Shown: positions 42,264-49,986 of the stretch, piece after piece
How the letters are laid out: each line of letters opens with the position of its first letter
How positions within the stretch are numbered: position 1 is the first letter of the stretch
Virus record (IMG/VR): IMGVR_UViG_3300018421_000026
Coordinates: 1 to 59,728 of that record
DNA: 59,728 nucleotides
Strand: one strand, 5' to 3'
DNA from: a virus
The notes under the pieces: generated by a model
The model's database searches: none
What the model saw: only the letters and a program-made list of their open reading frames with translations
What the model was told of the DNA's origin: nothing
Made by a program: the position numbers and the translations under genes

Positions 42264-42621
42264 TCGCTACTACTTCTTTACTTCGGAGCATGACCCGAAG
42301 GGCAAGTATAATGAGGTTCACCCCTGCCGCATCGTGAGAACACGTTGGCGTGAGCAGGGCTGGTATCTCAACTCGTTCTATCGTGTGTCCCGCTTCGCTG
42401 GCATCAAGCTGGGTAGAGTATCGCTTGGCTTGGTGACAGGCTACAGGCGGTATCGCATACCTTATGTGGCATACCATTGGGAAGGTGGCTTCACCCTGCC
42501 CGTTGTTCTTGTGTCTTGGATAACAGGCAGCAAGCTGAAGTATATTCGCTGCACCTATGGTGACAGGAAACTAAAGACATCATTGAAAATGATTTGGAGA
42601 AAGTGGATAAAAGATGCTTGA
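42256..42621 (+). CDS. Basic hypothetical protein, 121 aa
   Basis: MTNRYYFFTSEHDPKG start, Arg/Tyr/Trp-rich with one weak hydrophobic stretch (FTLPVVLVSWITG) and a basic C-terminus (KMIWRKWIKDA). May be membrane-associated. Overlaps neighbours at both ends. Confidence 0.65.
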   Translation: MTNRYYFFTSEHDPKGKYNEVHPCRIVRTRWREQGWYLNSFYRVSRFAGIKLGRVSLGLVTGYRRYRIPYVAYHWEGGFTLPVVLVSWITGSKLKYIRCTYGDRKLKTSLKMIWRKWIKDA

Positions 42622-42715
42622 CTTACCCCTATCAATATCGTATATTGAAATTGCAATCATGGTTGGCGTGTGGCTTAACACCTCAATCAATGTGTATAAT
42701 TTTATGAAAGGATAG
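42614..42715 (+). CDS. Possible micro-protein, 33 aa
   Basis: One hydrophobic helix (SYIEIAIMVGVWL) with short ends, fitted exactly between two genes. Too short to be sure; the tight packing argues for translation. Confidence 0.4.
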   Translation: MLDLPLSISYIEIAIMVGVWLNTSINVYNFMKG

Positions 42716-42718
42716 CCT

Positions 42719-43009
42719 ATGGCTAGATATGAAGTTTCGTTTGTGATTGACACAGACGTTGAAGATGCAGGACAGCAGCCGTGGTGGCTCATGCTGGGCG
42801 AGAAGCCTATGCCTATCGAGTGGCTTGAGTATGTCATGGTGCGTGACCTGCAGGTGGACGAACAGGTATTGGATGTTGAGTTCATGCCTGATACAATCAA
42901 TGTGATTGACATGGTGCATAGACCAGAGCCACCGAAGCCAACCCTACAACTAGTGGTGAACAACGATGACAACGATACTGAACATACCGAAGTTCCTGAA
43001 AAGGAATAA
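42719..43009 (+). CDS. Acidic early protein, 96 aa
   Basis: MARYEVSFVIDTDVED start, WWLMLGEKPMPIEWLEYV in the middle, then a Pro/Asp/Asn/Glu-rich tail. Its last 44 bases also code for the start of the ArfA-like gene in another frame. Unknown. Confidence 0.7.
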   Translation: MARYEVSFVIDTDVEDAGQQPWWLMLGEKPMPIEWLEYVMVRDLQVDEQVLDVEFMPDTINVIDMVHRPEPPKPTLQLVVNNDDNDTEHTEVPEKE

Positions 43010-43112
43010 GGCAGCAAAAGCCCTGTCCGAAGGACAGAACAAACCCCAAGTAATCCCTGCCAAGAAAGGCAAGGGCAGCTATAAACGAAAAGGAAAACAT
43101 CGTGCCGAATAA
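42966..43112 (+). CDS. arfA: ArfA-like ribosome-rescue factor, 48 aa
   Basis: The C-terminal KKGKGSYKRKGKH (residues 33-45) matches the KKGKGSYMRKGKH of E. coli ArfA at all but one position. The spacing to an upstream AL helix also agrees with ArfA proteins without gaps by eye. In ArfA this basic segment enters the empty mRNA channel of a stalled ribosome, and the part before it recruits release factor RF2 to free the chain. Here the RF2-contact region (usual LF/FR residues) is altered to GQNKPQV. The protein stops three residues after the motif with a normal stop codon, close to the length of the processed, active form of host ArfA. ATG at 42966 is the only start after the in-frame stop at 42957; no strong ribosome site, so coupling to the upstream gene is likely. 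Confidence 0.68.
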   Translation: MTTILNIPKFLKRNKAAKALSEGQNKPQVIPAKKGKGSYKRKGKHRAE

Positions 43113-43281
43113 ACACACGAAAATGTTCCGCCCGTGGTATGAGGACAACATTCTCAGCCCGTGGCGGAAGGTAAAAACTGGTGACAAATCATACACTTAC
43201 GAGAAGGTGAAGCACATACGTTCACACAAGGACGATAGGCTTGGCCGTGAGTGGGAACACGAAAGGATTTGGAATGATTGA
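43102..43281 (+). CDS. Basic small protein, 59 aa
   Basis: GTG start with AAGGA eight bases before it, preferred over the later in-frame ATG (43123). Lys/Arg/Trp-rich: MPNKHTKMFRPWYEDN and HKDDRLGREWEHERIW. Overlaps the ArfA-like and SleB genes. Unknown. Confidence 0.62.
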   Translation: MPNKHTKMFRPWYEDNILSPWRKVKTGDKSYTYEKVKHIRSHKDDRLGREWEHERIWND

Positions 43282-43711
43282 AACATTCTTCGCTAATGCA
43301 CTGATGTGCATGGCAATCAACATCTATCACGAAGCACGCAACGAGTCTATCATTGGACAGATTGCAGTCGGGCAGGTGGTGATGAATCGTGTTGCAGATG
43401 AACGCTTCCCGAACACAGTATGTGAAGTGGTCACTCAAGGTAAACATTACATGACCAAAGATGGCATCCGCTATCCTGTCAAAGACCGTTGCCATTTCAG
43501 TTGGTATTGTGACGGGCTAGGTGATGCACCACGCAACAGCAAAGCCTTCACGCAATCGCAAGAGGTTGCAGCGATGGTGCTGGAAGGGTGGACAGGCACG
43601 TTCCTCGAAGGTGCTACACACTACCATGCTGACTATGTGTTTCCTACATGGGCAGCACACCACACGAAGATTGTCAAGATTGACAGCCATATTTTTTACA
43701 GGTGGGACTGA
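43274..43711 (+). CDS. SleB-type cell wall hydrolase, 145 aa
   Basis: Hydrolase_2 (SleB) family: NIYHEARNES (catalytic Glu region), QIAVGQVVMNRV, CHFSWYCDG and THYHADYVFPTWA. These enzymes cut the peptidoglycan glycan chain, probably as lytic transglycosylases. The preferred ATG (43274, AGGA upstream) gives a weak hydrophobic N-terminus (FFANALMCMAI), which might be a signal anchor. It is in the early arm, unlike the M15 endolysin in the late arm. Confidence 0.85.
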   Translation: MIETFFANALMCMAINIYHEARNESIIGQIAVGQVVMNRVADERFPNTVCEVVTQGKHYMTKDGIRYPVKDRCHFSWYCDGLGDAPRNSKAFTQSQEVAAMVLEGWTGTFLEGATHYHADYVFPTWAAHHTKIVKIDSHIFYRWD

Positions 43712-44193
43712 TGAATATATTTGTATTACACGAAGATGCTATCGAAGCAGCCGACATGTATTGCGACAAGCACGTGCCTAAGATGGTGCTTGAGTTGGCA
43801 CAGATGCTGACCACGGCACACCATGCACATGGCGTAGCCAGGGACGGGATGTATAAGGTAGCACACCTGAACCACCCCTGCTCAAAGTGGGTGCGTGAGA
43901 CTGGCGGCAACTATCGCTGGGCTTATCACCACTTTGTGCGGCTGGCCTTCAACTATTGGTGGCGCTTCGGCAAGATGCACAAGTCATACGCTGACCACAG
44001 CATCAGGCTCATCCGACCACCTGAACCTATCGTCAGCGACACAAGCATGACGGACTTTGCACAGGCTATGCCTGATGAATACAAGGACGAGGACGCAGTG
44101 ACTGCATACCGCACCTACTACATCAACGACAAGCAACGCTTTGCCAAGTGGGAGAAGGGTGTGCCGACACCAGATTGGTGGCCTAATGATTGA
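43711..44193 (+). CDS. Conserved phage protein, possible pyrimidine-dimer glycosylase-like fold, 160 aa
   Basis: MNIFVLHEDAIEAADMYCDK, KMVLELAQMLTTAHH, NHPCSKWVRE, then AMPDEYKDEDAVTAYRTYY and PDWW. I recognise this family from T4-like and marine phages. It has been loosely linked to pyrimidine-dimer (EndoV) type folds, but I am not sure of that. Its conserved His, Cys and acidic residues suggest an enzyme. Confidence 0.7.
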   Translation: MNIFVLHEDAIEAADMYCDKHVPKMVLELAQMLTTAHHAHGVARDGMYKVAHLNHPCSKWVRETGGNYRWAYHHFVRLAFNYWWRFGKMHKSYADHSIRLIRPPEPIVSDTSMTDFAQAMPDEYKDEDAVTAYRTYYINDKQRFAKWEKGVPTPDWWPND

Positions 44194-44470
44194 TAAATCA
44201 AAAGCCGTTCTTGTTCACTGCTCAGACAAGCGTGAGTCACCCACACGTGAGGTGGCCGAAGGCTTCATCGGTGGCGAGTGCCGCATGGTGCAGCTTGAAG
44301 ATGGCCGACAGCTTGTGATTGAAAAGAAACAAGACATGAACAAACCTATCAACGAGGAAGTGTTCGTTATGTATAACGAGGATGACACGTGGCCTATGGC
44401 ACTGTCGTTCTTTGGCAATGCTTTCTTGTTGACAGGCGAAGCGAGGTGGAAAAACAATGAAACTAATTAG
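44186..44470 (+). CDS. Hypothetical protein, 94 aa
   Basis: MIDKSKAVLVHCSDKRESP start, IEKKQDMNKPINEE in the middle; alpha/beta composition with no known motif. Start overlaps the previous stop by 8 bp. Unknown. Confidence 0.66.
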   Translation: MIDKSKAVLVHCSDKRESPTREVAEGFIGGECRMVQLEDGRQLVIEKKQDMNKPINEEVFVMYNEDDTWPMALSFFGNAFLLTGEARWKNNETN

Positions 44471-44681
44471 ACGCTCGATATACTCTGGCAACATGCACGA
44501 GATGGACTTACCCCTGACCTATGCACAGATACGCAGATGGCAGGACGGGTGGTCAATTGACCGTGCCTTCCCTGACTTGACACAGGAAGAGATTGCCTTT
44601 ATATTAAATGGAACGCTTCCCGAAGAGGAAGTGGAGATAGCAATGATGGAGAAAACTTTTAGCGATGTCACATTACACTAA
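44457..44681 (+). CDS. Hypothetical protein, 74 aa
   Basis: MKLIRRSIYSGNMHEMDL start, then ITYAQIRRWQDG-like helix (TYAQIRRWQDGWSID) and FPDLTQEEIAFILNG, a pattern seen in small phage proteins of unknown function. Overlaps both neighbours. Confidence 0.7.
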   Translation: MKLIRRSIYSGNMHEMDLPLTYAQIRRWQDGWSIDRAFPDLTQEEIAFILNGTLPEEEVEIAMMEKTFSDVTLH

Positions 44682-44856
44682 CAACCTATGGGAAAAAGAC
44701 CGCAAGCAACTCTTTCGAGAGTTGTATCACCAATACATTGAAGAAGGCTACAGCCAGAAAGAAGCCAAGCGATTGGCACGAGAGGAAGCCACTGAGATAT
44801 ACTCAGACAGCGTGGACTTCGCAATGGACGCAGCCGACATGGAGTTTGACCAGTGA
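44665..44856 (+). CDS. Small helical protein, 63 aa
   Basis: Mostly helical: DRKQLFRELYHQYIEEGY and KEAKRLAREEATEIY, acidic end. Overlaps the next gene by 4 bp (GTGA). Unknown. Confidence 0.66.
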   Translation: MSHYTNNLWEKDRKQLFRELYHQYIEEGYSQKEAKRLAREEATEIYSDSVDFAMDAADMEFDQ

Positions 44857-45056
44857 AGGCAGTGCCGATACGCAAACTGAAGAAGATGCAGGACTTTCAT
44901 GGTCGGCTCTTCCATGACGAAGGCGATGCCTATGACTGGCTTGAGCGTATCCAACGCAAGATGGGTATGGGCTACACCTATGGACATCAGCCGTGGAAGG
45001 CAGAGGATAACACTCACCTTACCCTGGCCTACTTACACAAAGGAGAACACGCATGA
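44853..45056 (+). CDS. Basic small protein, 67 aa
   Basis: GTG start overlapping the previous TGA. KAVPIRKLKKMQDFHG, YDWLERIQRKMG and YGHQPWKAEDNT; resembles no known family. Confidence 0.62.
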   Translation: MKAVPIRKLKKMQDFHGRLFHDEGDAYDWLERIQRKMGMGYTYGHQPWKAEDNTHLTLAYLHKGEHA

Positions 45057-45646
45057 TGGACTTTATTGAACAATGGGACAACCTGTTTTCAGAGGATGAG
45101 TGCAATCAAATCATTGAATACTTCAAGTCCTGTGAGGAGTTGGGCATCTGCTATGACCGAAAACAATTTGAGAACGCTGACCCGCTTATGAAAAAGGACT
45201 TGGCTGTAGGTGTTCCGCAGATACAAAGTCTTGGTCGTGGGCATGAAGTCTATGCCAGCTTCAACTGGATAGCAGGTATGATAAATGAAAGGCTCATGGG
45301 CAGATGCTTGCCTGAATATTGTGCGAAGTATTCTGTCAAGGAGCGACTATATAATGATGCCTACAAGATACAGAAGACCGAACCGACAGGCGGCTACCAC
45401 ATGTGGCATTACGAGCAGAGCAACCAAGCGAATGAAGCGACTCGTAGAATGGCATACATGATGTATCTGAATGACGTTGAGCATGGCGGTGAGACAGAGT
45501 TCTTGCACCAGAGTAAACGCATCCTACCCCGCCGTGGCACAATGCTTATGTGGCCTGCAGGGTTTACGCATCAACACAGAGGAAACCCACCGCTGTCAGG
45601 TACGAAGTATATTGTGACTGGCTGGATTAAAAGCATAGTGGAGTAG
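45053..45646 (+). CDS. 2-oxoglutarate/Fe(II)-dependent oxygenase, 197 aa
   Basis: Prolyl-4-hydroxylase-like fold: GGYHMWHYEQSN gives the first His and an acidic residue of the iron site, GGETEFLHQSKRILPRRG and MWPAGFTHQHRG carry the distal His, and GTKYIVTGWI the 2-oxoglutarate-binding Lys. Such enzymes hydroxylate proteins, nucleobases or small molecules and are frequent in marine phages. Target not visible. Confidence 0.85.
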   Translation: MMDFIEQWDNLFSEDECNQIIEYFKSCEELGICYDRKQFENADPLMKKDLAVGVPQIQSLGRGHEVYASFNWIAGMINERLMGRCLPEYCAKYSVKERLYNDAYKIQKTEPTGGYHMWHYEQSNQANEATRRMAYMMYLNDVEHGGETEFLHQSKRILPRRGTMLMWPAGFTHQHRGNPPLSGTKYIVTGWIKSIVE

Positions 45647-45649
45647 ACA

Positions 45650-45808
45650 ATGAATGAGAAACAACTGAAGCGTCACCGTGACTTGGTTCGCCGCCGCAAG
45701 CAAGAGAAACGGCAGACACCAGAGTGGCATGAAAAAAAGCGCTTGACATTTGCGAGAGCATGGAGTAGATTTCACCCAATGGAATTGACACGGAAGGACG
45801 ACCAATGA
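45650..45808 (+). CDS. Very basic small protein, 52 aa
   Basis: QLKRHRDLVRRRKQEKRQTP start and FARAWSRFHPMELTRKDD end; about one third Lys/Arg/His. Contains a TTGACA (45742) after an A-tract resembling the promoters at 37682 and 49890, so it may hold an internal promoter. ATG overlap with the next gene. Confidence 0.62.
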   Translation: MNEKQLKRHRDLVRRRKQEKRQTPEWHEKKRLTFARAWSRFHPMELTRKDDQ

Positions 45809-45945
45809 AACAACCAAAGAGAACACCCAAGCAAGAACTGAAAGCACTGCGGCGCAAGGCTATCAGGTTTCAGAACAACAGTAGCCGCAAACTTACAATG
45901 GCCGAAGCAATGAGAGAGGTTCAGAATGTATCGGATGATGTATAA
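45805..45945 (+). CDS. Basic small protein, 46 aa
   Basis: MKQPKRTPKQELKALRRKAI start and helical end EAMREVQNVSDDV. Overlaps both neighbours. Unknown. Confidence 0.58.
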   Translation: MKQPKRTPKQELKALRRKAIRFQNNSSRKLTMAEAMREVQNVSDDV

Positions 45946-46123
45946 AACACAGGGCTGCGGTGCAGCCTTCATGGAAAATGTGAAAGACAAAGAAGAGTTC
46001 TTTCGCCACCGTGAATTACTTGCCACAGGCATGGGCTTCACTACAGAACTGGTGAACGACAAGTTATACTTGTATAACAAGGGCAAAGAGTTTGGTATCT
46101 ACTACGTAGAGGAAGACAAATAG
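45926..46123 (+). CDS. Small protein, 65 aa
   Basis: MYRMMYKTQGCGAAFME start, then KEEFFRHRELLATGMGF and strand-rich LYLYNKGKEFGIYYV. Overlaps the previous gene by 20 bp and abuts the primase. Unknown. Confidence 0.65.
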   Translation: MYRMMYKTQGCGAAFMENVKDKEEFFRHRELLATGMGFTTELVNDKLYLYNKGKEFGIYYVEEDK

Positions 46124-47764
46124 ATGAACACTGAAAGAGCAAATGTAGTCAGCCGTGGTGAGTGCGGCAAGTGTGGTTCGTCCGATGGCAATGTGCTATA
46201 CGACAACGGGTCACGCTATTGCTTTGTGTGTGAGACATACACGGCAGCAGAAGGCTCTGACAATCTTGTCAGCGTCACAGAACGAAAGGTTCATACAATG
46301 AATACACCATTGAGTCGAGGGCAGTTCGCTGCCATTGAAGACCGTGGTATCACTATTGATACTGCCAAAGCTTATGGCATTACTGTCACAGGTGACAAAC
46401 AGATATACCCATATCACGATGTGAATGGTCAGCATGTTGCGAACAAGGTTCGACATGTATCCACCAAAGACTTCCATGCCGAAGGCCGACTGCCACAGGC
46501 AGGGTTGTTTGGTCAGCATTTGTTTCGTGATGGTGGCAAGTATATCACAATCACCGAAGGTGAGTTGGATGCTGTGTCTGCTTATCAGATGATGGGCAGC
46601 AAGTGGCCTGTCGTGTCCGTCCGTAATGGCGCACAGTCTGCAGTCAAGGATGTGAAGGCACAGTTCGAGTGGCTCAACAAGTTCGACAACATCGTTGTGT
46701 GCTTCGACAATGACGAGCATGGCAATGCAGCAGCCGCAAAGGTTGCGTCCATCTTCGAGCCTAACAAGTGCCGCATCGTGAAGCTGAAGGCAAAGGATGC
46801 CAACGAGTATCTCAAGCACGGTAAGACCGAAGAGTTTATCAAGCGGTGGTGGGACGCAGCGCCTTACACACCTGCAGGTATCGTGAACCTCAAGGACTTC
46901 GAGGGCTTGTATGATGACGAGGACAGGCAGTCCGTTGACTACCCATACAAGGGCATGAACGAGTTGCTCTATGGTATGCGTACTGGTGAGCTTATCACCT
47001 TCACAGCAGGCACTGGTGCAGGTAAGTCCAGCATCATGCGTGAGCTTGAGCATCACCTACTCAACAACACCGACAGCAACATTGGCATCATCAGCCTTGA
47101 AGAGAACGTCAAGCAGACCATCTTCCACCTGATGTCTGTCGAGGCAAGCAAGCGACTCTACATCAAGGAGATTCGTGAGCAAGTTCCGCAGGAACAGCTA
47201 ACACAATACGAGCAAGCCACTGTAGGCACAGGCCGTGTGTTTGCCTTCGACCACTTCGGTTCGATACAGACAGACGAAATCCTGGCACGTGTACGCTACA
47301 TGGTCAAGGCACTTGACTGTCGCTACATCATCATTGACCACCTCTCGATACTTGTATCGGGCTTGGAAGGTGAGGACGAGCGCCGCAACATTGACAAGAT
47401 GATGACGCAGCTACGCTCACTGGTCGAGGAGACACAGTGCTGTATGCTTCTGGTGTCACACTTGCGCCGTGCATCAGGTGACAAGGGACAGGAGCAGGGT
47501 GTGCAGATTAGTCTGTCCATGCTACGTGGCTCACACAGCATCGCACAAATCAGTGACGCAGTGATTGCAATGGAGCGTGACCAGCAGGCATCCGACCCTG
47601 TGGTTGCGAACACCACGACCATTCGTGTTCTCAAAAACCGCTATGCAGGTGAGACAGGCATCGCTACCTACCTGTTGTATGACCGTGAGACTGGTCGTAT
47701 GCAGGAGATTGATGACCCTAACGCCGAAGACTTTGACACAGTAGAAGCAGGAGACTACCTATGA
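46124..47764 (+). CDS. Primase-helicase (T7 gp4-like), 546 aa
   Basis: Bifunctional replication protein. N-terminal zinc ribbon CGKCG...CFVC (residues 15-40), TOPRIM-type primase core ITEGELDAVSAY and VVCFDNDEHG, then a RecA/DnaB-type helicase with Walker A AGTGAGKSS near residue 300, Walker B YIIIDHLSIL near residue 410 and HLRRASG. It should unwind DNA 5'-3' and make primers for the family A polymerase two genes on. Slightly shorter than T7 gp4. Confidence 0.93.
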   Translation: MNTERANVVSRGECGKCGSSDGNVLYDNGSRYCFVCETYTAAEGSDNLVSVTERKVHTMNTPLSRGQFAAIEDRGITIDTAKAYGITVTGDKQIYPYHDVNGQHVANKVRHVSTKDFHAEGRLPQAGLFGQHLFRDGGKYITITEGELDAVSAYQMMGSKWPVVSVRNGAQSAVKDVKAQFEWLNKFDNIVVCFDNDEHGNAAAAKVASIFEPNKCRIVKLKAKDANEYLKHGKTEEFIKRWWDAAPYTPAGIVNLKDFEGLYDDEDRQSVDYPYKGMNELLYGMRTGELITFTAGTGAGKSSIMRELEHHLLNNTDSNIGIISLEENVKQTIFHLMSVEASKRLYIKEIREQVPQEQLTQYEQATVGTGRVFAFDHFGSIQTDEILARVRYMVKALDCRYIIIDHLSILVSGLEGEDERRNIDKMMTQLRSLVEETQCCMLLVSHLRRASGDKGQEQGVQISLSMLRGSHSIAQISDAVIAMERDQQASDPVVANTTTIRVLKNRYAGETGIATYLLYDRETGRMQEIDDPNAEDFDTVEAGDYL

Positions 47765-48225
47765 AACTCAAACCAATACAAGGCGCAGTGAACATCCCGT
47801 TCAGTCGCCAGCGTTACGAAACATCTGACGCACCAGCGAAGGACATCGTGATGGATTACCTACAGCGTAATGGTCACGAGATTCTTGACAGCAAAGAAGA
47901 TTTTTCTGTTGACATTAAGTCAAAGAAAGGCGATAATACATACTTCAGCGAAGTGGAAATCAAGTATGGGTGGAAGGGTGACTGGAATCCCAGCTGGAAA
48001 GAGATACGCATTCCGTATCGTAAGCACAAGCTGATTAACAAAGTGGCCGATGCCGATGGCTTCTTCAACTTCTACATCCTACGCTCTGACCGCAAGGCAG
48101 CATGGCGCATCAAGGACAACGTAGTTGCAGAGTCAGAGGTGCGTGAGGCACAAGGACGCAACATTGTGAAGGGCGAACACTTCTTCCACATACCATACGA
48201 GAAAGCAGAGTTGATTGAACTATGA
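47761..48225 (+). CDS. Possible PD-(D/E)XK nuclease, 154 aa
   Basis: SVDIKSKKGDNTYFSEVEIK (Asp, then E-x-K) resembles a PD-(D/E)XK catalytic core, with aromatic and basic residues after it. Sits between primase-helicase and polymerase with 4-bp overlaps, so a replication or recombination role is likely. Family not firmly recognised. Confidence 0.6.
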   Translation: MKLKPIQGAVNIPFSRQRYETSDAPAKDIVMDYLQRNGHEILDSKEDFSVDIKSKKGDNTYFSEVEIKYGWKGDWNPSWKEIRIPYRKHKLINKVADADGFFNFYILRSDRKAAWRIKDNVVAESEVREAQGRNIVKGEHFFHIPYEKAELIEL

Positions 48226-49889
48226 AGAGATTAGCAGTAGACATTGAAACAGATGGCCTTGATGCCAAAGAAATCTACTGCGTAGTAGCACGAGACTTAG
48301 ATGAAAAGAGAACCTATACATTTACACCCAAGACTATTGAGAATTGCAAGCAACTCTTGGAGTCGGCTGACATTCTGGTGTTTCATAATGGCGTGTCTTT
48401 TGATGCTCCCGTTCTGAAACGTCTACTAAATATCAACATACCTCTAGACAAGATACGTGATACGCTTATCCTGTCGCAGATGGCTAACCCTGTGCGTGAA
48501 GGCGGTCACTCGCTTGAAGCATGGGGTAAGTCTCTAGGGTATAACAAGATAGAGTTTGACGATTGGTCAGAGTATTCAGACGAGATGTTGAAGTATTGCA
48601 TACGTGACGTAGAGATTACGGAGCGTGTGTATAACATCCTCGTACCAGAGATGAAGCGGTTCTCGCCACGCAGCATACGCCTTGAGCATCAGGTGCGTGC
48701 AATCATAGACCAGCAAGAGCGTAACGGCTTTGCACTCAATGTGCCTGCTGCTATGCAGCTGATGGCTAGGCTGTCGGACGAAGCATCACAAATCAAGGAA
48801 CAGCTACAGCATAAGTTCCCACCGATTGTTGAGATTCGTATATCCGAAAAGACTGGCAAGCGATTGAAGGACAAGGTGACTGTGTTCAACCCCGCATCAC
48901 GCAAGCAGATTGCAGAGCGTCTGTCGGAGTTGGGCTGGAAGCCTCATGCCTACACAGAAAAAGGTCAGGCCATTGTATCAGAGGATGTGCTGTCGAAGGT
49001 TGACATACCAGAGGCACAGATGGTCGCACGCTTTCTTCTCTTGGAGAAACGTGTCTCACAAATTAAATCTTGGATAGAAGCAGTCGGTGATGATGGGCGT
49101 GTGCATGGTAAAGTGTGGACGCTGGGTACAATCACTGGTCGTATGACACACACTTCGCCCAACATGGCGCAGATACCTGCTGTCTACTCACCATATGGAA
49201 AGGAATGTAGAGATGTCTGGACTACTAGAACCCACGCTGATAGCATTGGTAATAGTGTACTTCTGGGTTGTGATGCGTCAGGACTAGAGCTTCGTATGCT
49301 GGCACATTACATGAACGACAGGGACTTCACACGTGAGGTTGTTGACGGTGATGTGCATACCGCAAACCAGAACGCAGCAGGATTACCAACACGAGACAAC
49401 GCCAAGACATTCATCTATGCCTTCCTGTATGGTGCAGGTGCGGCTAAGATTGGTAAGATTGTAGATGGTACAGCTAAAGATGGTAAGAAATTAATTGATA
49501 AGTTTTTATCCAACATGCCTGCACTCAAGGCGCTACGCAGCAAGGTAGACAAGCTTGCATCACGTGGCTATGTGCTAGGTATTGATGGGCGTGTGTTGCA
49601 GATACGTTCTGCACATGCAGCACTCAACTCCCTACTCCAGGGGGCAGGTGCAATCGTCTGTAAGGAATGGCTCAAGCACATTATCATACAGGCAACCAAG
49701 CGCAACCTTGACTTCAAACTCGTTGCGAGTATTCACGATGAGTACCAGTTCGAGGTTCGCAAAGACCACGCTGAAGAACTTGGCGAGGTTACAAAGCTGG
49801 CAATGAAACTGACAGAGCAATCGCTCAAGGTTCGTTGTCCTCTCGACAGTGAATACAAGGTCGGGAATACGTGGGCAGAAACCCACTAG
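48222..49889 (+). CDS. DNA polymerase, family A (T7-like), 555 aa
   Basis: N-terminal 3'-5' exonuclease: AVDIETDGLD, FHNGVSFDAPVL and YCIRDVEITE. Polymerase motif A LLGCDASGLELRMLAHY, motif B RDNAKTFIYAFLYGAG and motif C VASIHDEYQFEV are complete. The motif B residue equal to E. coli Phe762 is Tyr, as in T7. No 5'-3' exonuclease domain. Works with the gp4-like helicase upstream and the SSB downstream. Shorter than T7 polymerase by about 150 residues. Confidence 0.94.
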   Translation: MKRLAVDIETDGLDAKEIYCVVARDLDEKRTYTFTPKTIENCKQLLESADILVFHNGVSFDAPVLKRLLNINIPLDKIRDTLILSQMANPVREGGHSLEAWGKSLGYNKIEFDDWSEYSDEMLKYCIRDVEITERVYNILVPEMKRFSPRSIRLEHQVRAIIDQQERNGFALNVPAAMQLMARLSDEASQIKEQLQHKFPPIVEIRISEKTGKRLKDKVTVFNPASRKQIAERLSELGWKPHAYTEKGQAIVSEDVLSKVDIPEAQMVARFLLLEKRVSQIKSWIEAVGDDGRVHGKVWTLGTITGRMTHTSPNMAQIPAVYSPYGKECRDVWTTRTHADSIGNSVLLGCDASGLELRMLAHYMNDRDFTREVVDGDVHTANQNAAGLPTRDNAKTFIYAFLYGAGAAKIGKIVDGTAKDGKKLIDKFLSNMPALKALRSKVDKLASRGYVLGIDGRVLQIRSAHAALNSLLQGAGAIVCKEWLKHIIIQATKRNLDFKLVASIHDEYQFEVRKDHAEELGEVTKLAMKLTEQSLKVRCPLDSEYKVGNTWAETH

Positions 49890-49934
49890 AAAAAAAGTGT
49901 TGACATTTGATTCGAGATGTGGCACTATATAGTG
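49890..49934 (+). promoter_or_regulatory. Promoter-like site with palindrome before the SSB gene
   Basis: A-tract and -35 TTGACA (49890-49905) identical to 37682-37697 over 16 bases, followed by a perfect 12-bp palindrome CACTATATAGTG (49923-49934) that covers the -10 area. The spacing to a clear -10 is not ideal (18-20 bp). The palindrome could be an operator. Confidence 0.6.
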
Positions 49935-49986
49935 GTCGTTGGCAATACCGCCACGACATGACAACCAAAACGAAAGGTAAAACGAA

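Noticed and set aside
42580-43116. 178-aa minus-strand open frame across the ArfA-like region
   Set aside because: Runs against a dense chain of overlapping plus-strand genes, with Ser/Cys-rich sequence typical of antisense frames.
45732-45775. Promoter inside the 52-aa gene (A-tract, TTGACA, TAGATT at 17 bp)
   Set aside because: Similar to true early promoters but fully within coding sequence; the A-tract is explained by Glu-Lys-Lys codons. Kept only as a side note.
46211-47056. 281-aa open frame on the minus strand opposite the primase-helicase
   Set aside because: Mirror frame of a strongly conserved gene; no ribosome site, no recognisable protein pattern, and it opposes the operon.
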